Source of the DNA: Photobacterium salinisoli
Lineage (GTDB): Bacteria > Pseudomonadota > Gammaproteobacteria > Enterobacterales > Vibrionaceae
NCBI RefSeq assembly: GCF_003614885.1
Contig: NZ_QZMS01000007.1
Span: forward strand, 2,232,001 to 2,296,000
Direction: 5' to 3'
Length of the DNA stretch: 64,000 nucleotides
The position numbers and the translations under genes were made by a program. This document shows, piece after piece, positions 60,229 to 64,000 of this stretch. The notes below the pieces were generated by a model. It ran no database searches. It was given only the letters and a program-made list of their open reading frames with translations, and was not told the origin of the DNA. The number at the start of each line of letters is the position of its first letter. The stretch's first letter is position 1.

Positions 60229-60489
60229 TTATTCAGCAGATTCGATAGAAACGAATTTACGGTTTTTAGGACCTTTCACTTCGAATTTCACTTTGCCATC
60301 AGTCAGAGCGAACAGAGTGTGGTCTTTACCCAAACCTACGTTGTTACCAGCGTGGAACTTAGTACCACGTTGACGAACGATGATGTTACCTGCCAGTACA
60401 GATTCGCCACCGAAACGCTTAACACCTAGGCGTTTACTTTCTGAGTCACGGCCGTTACGAGTAGAACCGCCAGCTTTTTTGTGTGCCAT
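60229..60489 (-). CDS. rpmA: 50S ribosomal protein L27
   Basis: The 86-residue ribosomal protein has the typical N-terminus [20 protein letters not shown] and [20 protein letters not shown]. It lies near the peptidyl transferase centre. It begins 18 bp after rplU and forms a two-gene operon with it. Confidence 0.99.
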   Translation of the reverse strand: MAHKKAGGSTRNGRDSESKRLGVKRFGGESVLAGNIIVRQRGTKFHAGNNVGLGKDHTLFALTDGKVKFEVKGPKNRKFVSIESAE

Positions 60490-60507
60490 CTCTAAACTCT
60501 CCTATTA

Positions 60508-60819
60508 TTAAGCGCTGATGCCAGTAATTTTGACTTCAGTGAACCACTGACGGTGGCCCATTTGCTTACGAGAATGCTTACGACGACGGAACTTAACGAT
60601 TTTTACTTTATCGCCGCGACCGTGCGTAACAACTTCAGCAGTCACTTTACCACCCGCAACGAATGGTGCACCAACTGTTACTTCTTCACCGTTAGCAACC
60701 AGCAGAACTTTGTCAAATTCAACGTTCGCACCAGTTTCAACGTCCAGTTTTTCCAAGCGTAAGGTTTGGCCTTCGCTTACTCGGTGTTGCTTACCACCAC
60801 TTTGGAAAACAGCGTACAT
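60508..60819 (-). CDS. rplU: 50S ribosomal protein L21
   Basis: The 103-residue ribosomal protein has [20 protein letters not shown] at the start and [20 protein letters not shown] near the end. It is the first gene of the rplU-rpmA operon, read from a near-consensus promoter (60908-60936). Confidence 0.99.
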   Translation of the reverse strand: MYAVFQSGGKQHRVSEGQTLRLEKLDVETGANVEFDKVLLVANGEEVTVGAPFVAGGKVTAEVVTHGRGDKVKIVKFRRRKHSRKQMGHRQWFTEVKITGISA

Positions 60820-60907
60820 GTCTTACTCCGCTTATCCGCATAGGCCATTTGCCACGGCAAAATTGGGCAATGGGTATGCGCTTAATCTTGTCATCAATAG
60901 GGCGCGA

Positions 60908-60936
60908 ATATTACTGGAAAACGCCGAACATGGCAA
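60908..60936 (-). promoter_or_regulatory. rplU promoter
   Basis: On the minus strand TTGCCA (60936-60931) and TAATAT (60913-60908) are 17 bp apart, followed by a GC-rich TCGCGCCCT discriminator. That is typical of stringently controlled ribosomal promoters. It lies about 90 bp upstream of rplU. Confidence 0.75.
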
Positions 60937-61096
60937 GCCGTTGGCTAAAGAAAATTGGTGAAAAGCTGCTCAGCAGAAAAAGTCGCCCAAATAGCTGTAA
61001 TGTTGGTTAGGAAGCCGGGAAGATTTTAGTGTAGTATGCGTGCATAATTCTTATTTTGATTGCGCCGATACGGCTAACAATTTTGCTGGATGTATC

Positions 61097-62068
61097 ATGG
61101 ATTTCAAAGCTATCCAAGCACTCACCGCTGACGACATGGCGGCGGTTGACGCAAAGATTCAGGCCCAACTCACTTCAGACGTCGCCCTGATCAACCAACT
61201 GGGATTTTACATTGTCAGCAGTGGTGGCAAGCGTTTGCGCCCCATTCTGGCCATTCTGGCCGCCCGGGCCCTTGGTTACCAGGGGGAAAAGCACATCACC
61301 GCAGCGGCATTTATCGAATTTATTCACACCGCCACTTTGCTCCATGACGATGTGGTGGACGAATCTGATATGCGACGCGGGAAAGCAACAGCCAATGCCG
61401 CATTCGGCAATGCCGCCAGCGTACTGGTGGGTGATTATATCTATACCCGCTCCTTCCAGATGATGACCAGCCTGCGATCCTTAAAGATCCTGGACATCAT
61501 GAGCGAAGCGACCAATGTGATCGCCGAAGGCGAAGTCCAGCAGCTCATGAACTGCAATGATCCTGACACTACCGAAGCCAGCTACATGCAGGTGATCTAC
61601 TCCAAAACGGCGCGGCTGTTTGAAGCTGCGACCCAAGTGGCTGCCATTCTTTCTGAAGCGCCAGAACAAGTGGAGAAAGCCCTGCAGGACTATGGTCGTT
61701 ATCTGGGTACCGCCTTCCAGCTCATCGACGATGTACTTGATTACAACGCCGATGGCGAGGAGATGGGCAAGAACGTGGGGGATGACCTGGCGGAAGGTAA
61801 ACCCACCCTGCCGCTGCTTCATGCCATGCACCACGGTAATCCTGAGCAAACCGCTATGATTCGCGCTGCGATAGAGCAAGGCAATGGGTTGGATAAACTG
61901 CAACCGATTCTGGCCTGTATGGAAGAGCACGGCTCTCTGGCTTACACTCAGCAACGCGCTGAAGAAGAGGCTGACAAAGCCATTGCAGCCCTGTCGGTAC
62001 TGCCTGAGAGCGAATATAAAGATGCGCTGATCGCTGTCGCCCGGCTGTCGGTCAATCGCACCAAATAA
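61097..62068 (+). CDS. ispB: octaprenyl diphosphate synthase
   Basis: The 323-residue prenyltransferase makes the side chain of ubiquinone and menaquinone. The two aspartate-rich motifs are LHDDVVDESDMRRG near residue 83 and LIDDVLDYNADGEEMG near 210. The start is ATG 61097; the upstream in-frame ATG at 61040 is not supported by a ribosome site. It is divergent from rplU, as in enterics. Confidence 0.96.
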   Translation: MDFKAIQALTADDMAAVDAKIQAQLTSDVALINQLGFYIVSSGGKRLRPILAILAARALGYQGEKHITAAAFIEFIHTATLLHDDVVDESDMRRGKATANAAFGNAASVLVGDYIYTRSFQMMTSLRSLKILDIMSEATNVIAEGEVQQLMNCNDPDTTEASYMQVIYSKTARLFEAATQVAAILSEAPEQVEKALQDYGRYLGTAFQLIDDVLDYNADGEEMGKNVGDDLAEGKPTLPLLHAMHHGNPEQTAMIRAAIEQGNGLDKLQPILACMEEHGSLAYTQQRAEEEADKAIAALSVLPESEYKDALIAVARLSVNRTK

Positions 62069-62088
62069 ACCTGCCCTTGCAGCGAAAG

Positions 62089-62115
62089 CGGCCTGACACC
62101 TGTCCGGCCGTTTTT
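62089..62115 (+). terminator. ispB terminator
   Basis: CGGCC-T-GAC/GTC-C-GGCCG hairpin is followed by GTTTTTG, beginning 20 bp after the ispB stop codon. Confidence 0.85.
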
Positions 62116-62276
62116 GATTGCACAATCTTATTGCACAGCCCTTCAGCCAAGCTGTTCTGGCCCGTTTCACTCACAGAATTTCTCAGCTCTGAGCTCCCAT
62201 TCTCTTTACGCTATAGTTATACAAGGTAAAGGGATACCTGTGCCCTGACCGTTTCTTCCCAAGACGGAGGTGACGC

Positions 62277-62468
62277 ATGCAAGCCAATCAACTGAAAAAA
62301 GGAATGTGGGTAGAATACCCGCAGGGGATCGCGGAAGTGATCGAGGTAGATCAGGATCATGACACCGCATTGATCGAAAACCTGAAGGATCATAAAAGGA
62401 TCCATATCCCGTGCAGTGAACTGACCGACGAACCACAACTGCACAGCGGCTGCGGCGACTATTACTGA
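62277..62468 (+). CDS. small conserved-looking protein, unknown function
   Basis: The 63-residue cytosolic protein has no signal or membrane segment. The pattern LKKGMWVEYPQGIAEVIEVD followed by DHDTALIENL resembles the small beta-barrel (SH3/KOW-like) proteins that bind RNA or other proteins, but the match is only by eye. It ends with a cysteine-containing tail (PQLHSGCGDYY). The ribosome site GGAGGTGA is excellent, 5 bp before ATG 62277. A shared terminator lies between it and mdh. I do not recognise a family. Confidence 0.7.
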   Translation: MQANQLKKGMWVEYPQGIAEVIEVDQDHDTALIENLKDHKRIHIPCSELTDEPQLHSGCGDYY

Positions 62469-62500
62469 ACAATCTCCCTTAATCGCCAGAGCCAGAAACA

Positions 62501-62526
62501 ACAAAGCGGCCAGAGGGCCGCTTTGT
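62501..62526. terminator. bidirectional terminator between small gene and mdh
   Basis: ACAAAGCGGCC/GGCCGCTTTGT form a perfect 11-bp stem with an AGAG loop. It serves the convergent genes at 62277 and mdh. Confidence 0.9.
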
Positions 62527-62570
62527 TCATTGTCATCAGACCATAGCGGCCTGTTGTCAGGGGCGTCGGC

Positions 62571-63509
62571 TTATTTCGCCGCGAACTCTTCACCCAGAGC
62601 GATATCGCCTTTCAGGGTATCCAGCATGCTGTCCAGTGCATTCTGCTCGAACGCGCTCAGGCTGCCGTAATCCAGTACTTCTTCCACACCGTCTTTGCCC
62701 AGACGAACTGGCTGTGCGAAGAAGCGAGCATGCTTGCCGTTACCTTCCACGTAAGCGCACTCAACCACATTTTGCTCACCCTGCAGGGCACGCACCAGCG
62801 CCAGACCAAAACGGCAAGCCGCCTGACCCATAGACAGAGTGGCAGAACCGCCGCCCGCTTTGGCTTCAACCACTTCAGTACCCGCATTCTGGATGCGAGG
62901 AGTCAGTGCTTTCACTTCTTCTTCAGTGAACTCAACACCTTCAACCTGAGACAGCAGAGGCAGGATAGTCACACCTGAGTGACCGCCGATGACAGGCACA
63001 TTCACCTCACGTGGGTTCAGGCCTTTCAGCTCACCAACAAAGGTTTCAGAACGGATGATATCCAGCGTAGTCACACCGAACAGCTTACGCTTGTCGTACA
63101 CGCCGGCTTTTTTCAGAACGTCTGCCGCGATAGCCACAGTCGTGTTAACCGGGTTAGTGATAATACCGATACAGGCATTTGGACAGACAACCGCAATTTT
63201 TTCTGCCAGTGATTTAACAATACCAGCATTGACGTTGAACAGGTCCGCACGGTCCATACCTGGTTTACGGGCGACACCAGCAGAGATCAGTACCACATCC
63301 GCACCTTCAAGTGCAGGCGTTGGATCTTCACCAGCATAACCTTTAATAGAAACAGGAGTTGGGATGTGGCTCAGGTCAGCAGCAACACCAGGGGTAACAG
63401 GGGCAATATCATAAAGTGCCAGGTCAGAGCCGGCAGGCAGTTCATTCTTCAGTAGCAGAGCCAAAGCCTGGCCGATACCACCAGCCGCACCAATAACAGC
63501 AACTTTCAT
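62571..63509 (-). CDS. mdh: malate dehydrogenase
   Basis: The 312-residue NAD-dependent TCA-cycle enzyme has the Rossmann motif [17 protein letters not shown]. It has substrate arginines in [18 protein letters not shown] and the catalytic histidine in [15 protein letters not shown] near residue 177. ATG 63509 follows AAAGGAGAACGAAA. The arginine repressor gene argR is divergent, the usual enteric/vibrio order. Confidence 0.98.
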   Translation of the reverse strand: MKVAVIGAAGGIGQALALLLKNELPAGSDLALYDIAPVTPGVAADLSHIPTPVSIKGYAGEDPTPALEGADVVLISAGVARKPGMDRADLFNVNAGIVKSLAEKIAVVCPNACIGIITNPVNTTVAIAADVLKKAGVYDKRKLFGVTTLDIIRSETFVGELKGLNPREVNVPVIGGHSGVTILPLLSQVEGVEFTEEEVKALTPRIQNAGTEVVEAKAGGGSATLSMGQAACRFGLALVRALQGEQNVVECAYVEGNGKHARFFAQPVRLGKDGVEEVLDYGSLSAFEQNALDSMLDTLKGDIALGEEFAAK

Positions 63510-63879
63510 TTTCGTTCTCCTTTACGATAGAAGTCAGGGTTCATCAGACAGACCCCTTCAGATAGAATTCAGGCCATATACCCAATGTTTCAAACCCTTA
63601 CTAATGTCTCTCAGTTTCTCGGGCACCAAGACGGTATAGCAAGCCTAAACGAAATACAATCATACCCCCTCAGCTTTGCGAAGTTGCGCAGGGAGCGGGT
63701 TGACTTTTCCTTTCTCCGAAAAAGCTCGACACTGTCTCAACAGTGGATTTATTTAATAGTTATGCACTCGGCTAAGCTATTAACAGTAACCTAGTTCCAA
63801 GTTCGAATGAACATTGTTTGCTACCAGCCAACAGGTTGTGACAAAATACGGACCCTCTCCCTGTACATGAAATTTACTT
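63510..63879. promoter_or_regulatory. mdh-argR divergent promoter region
   Basis: This 370-bp region has no supported gene. It must hold both promoters. GTTC-GAAT-GAAC at 63802-63813 is a short palindrome. I find no strong match to an 18-bp ARG box (TNTGAAT-type), so autoregulation of argR cannot be shown by reading. Confidence 0.5.
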
Positions 63880-64000
63880 ATGCGTAGTTCTGATAAACAA
63901 GAACGCTTGATAAAAGCATTCAAATCCATACTCAAGGAAGAAAAATTCAGCTCTCAAGGTGAGATTGTCGATGCCTTGAAAGCGCAGGGCTTCGATAACA
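63880..64000 (+). CDS. argR: arginine repressor ArgR, N-terminal part (cut by window end)
   Basis: The first 40 codons match the ArgR DNA-binding domain: [20 protein letters not shown] followed by [20 protein letters not shown]. This is the winged-helix domain of the hexameric arginine-dependent repressor. The rest lies outside the window. It is divergent from mdh. Confidence 0.93.
   Translation, partial: MRSSDKQERLIKAFKSILKEEKFSSQGEIVDALKAQGFDN

Noticed and set aside
63585..63794. 69-codon plus-strand frame between mdh and argR
   Set aside because: No ribosome site, lies in the divergent promoter region, and no recognisable domain.

Overview
The window looks like a chromosome segment from a marine gammaproteobacterium of the family Vibrionaceae. 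Evidence is the gene order rpoD / tRNA-Ile2, pykF, ilvIH, acyl-CoA ligase, leuO, a VC2487-type glycosyltransferase and leuABCD, the block thiBPQ-phoH-rapA-rluA and djlA / lptD-surA-pdxA-rsmA-apaGH-folA, and obgE-rpmA-rplU / ispB / mdh / argR. I would guess Vibrio or Photobacterium; the genus cannot be fixed by reading alone. Most of the window is conserved core. The parts that look variable are about 2.2-20.8 kb. I see no insertion sequence, prophage, CRISPR array or rRNA operon, and only one tRNA.

Layout. 0-2.2 kb: rpoD and tRNA-Ile(CAU). 2.2-8.4 kb: an accessory stretch with a hairpin-rich, GGA-rich non-coding segment, a small lipoprotein, an ABM/ACT/ArsR-type operon, a PerM-like permease followed by the decayed 3' end of a second copy of the ArsR-type gene, a porin, and a small membrane protein. 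8.4-16 kb: a BetT-like betaine/choline/carnitine transporter, a PPOX-family flavoprotein, an MFS exporter with a divergent ArsR-type repressor and a clear operator, a MipA/OmpV outer membrane protein and a MocR-type regulator. 16-20.8 kb: a periplasmic thiol-redox operon (CcdA-like, TlpA-like, and a double thioredoxin-fold protein), divergent from a ToxR/CadC-like membrane regulator; the region between them has five TAAAA(T/C) boxes about 11 bp apart. 21.4-36.3 kb: pyruvate kinase and branched-chain amino acid synthesis (ilvIH, leuO, leuL attenuator, leuABCD). 36.4-40.8 kb: a DUF547 protein and a TPP-riboswitch-controlled thiamine transporter. 40.9-47.3 kb: phoH, rapA, rluA and a hydroxyacid dehydrogenase. 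47.3-57.5 kb: outer membrane assembly and associated housekeeping (djlA, lptD, surA, pdxA, rsmA, apaG, apaH), a LysR/LysE pair and folA. 57.5-64 kb: a split ThrE-type exporter (yjjP/yjjB), obgE, rpmA, rplU, ispB, a small conserved-looking protein, mdh and the first 40 codons of argR.

How it fits together. LeuO is expected to regulate the neighbouring leucine operon, which also carries a Leu-rich leader peptide and attenuator. The thiamine transporter sits behind its own sensor RNA. Three regulator/target pairs (ArsR/MFS, LysR/LysE, ToxR-like/CcdA) are divergent, and the ABM-ACT-ArsR operon encodes its own likely regulator behind a perfect 9-bp inverted repeat. The least explained signals are the candidate structured RNA at about 2510-2856, the phased array at 18268-18315, the paralogue relic at 6273-6365, and a 43-codon membrane ORF at 22914-23045. 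None of these is proven as new from sequence alone.
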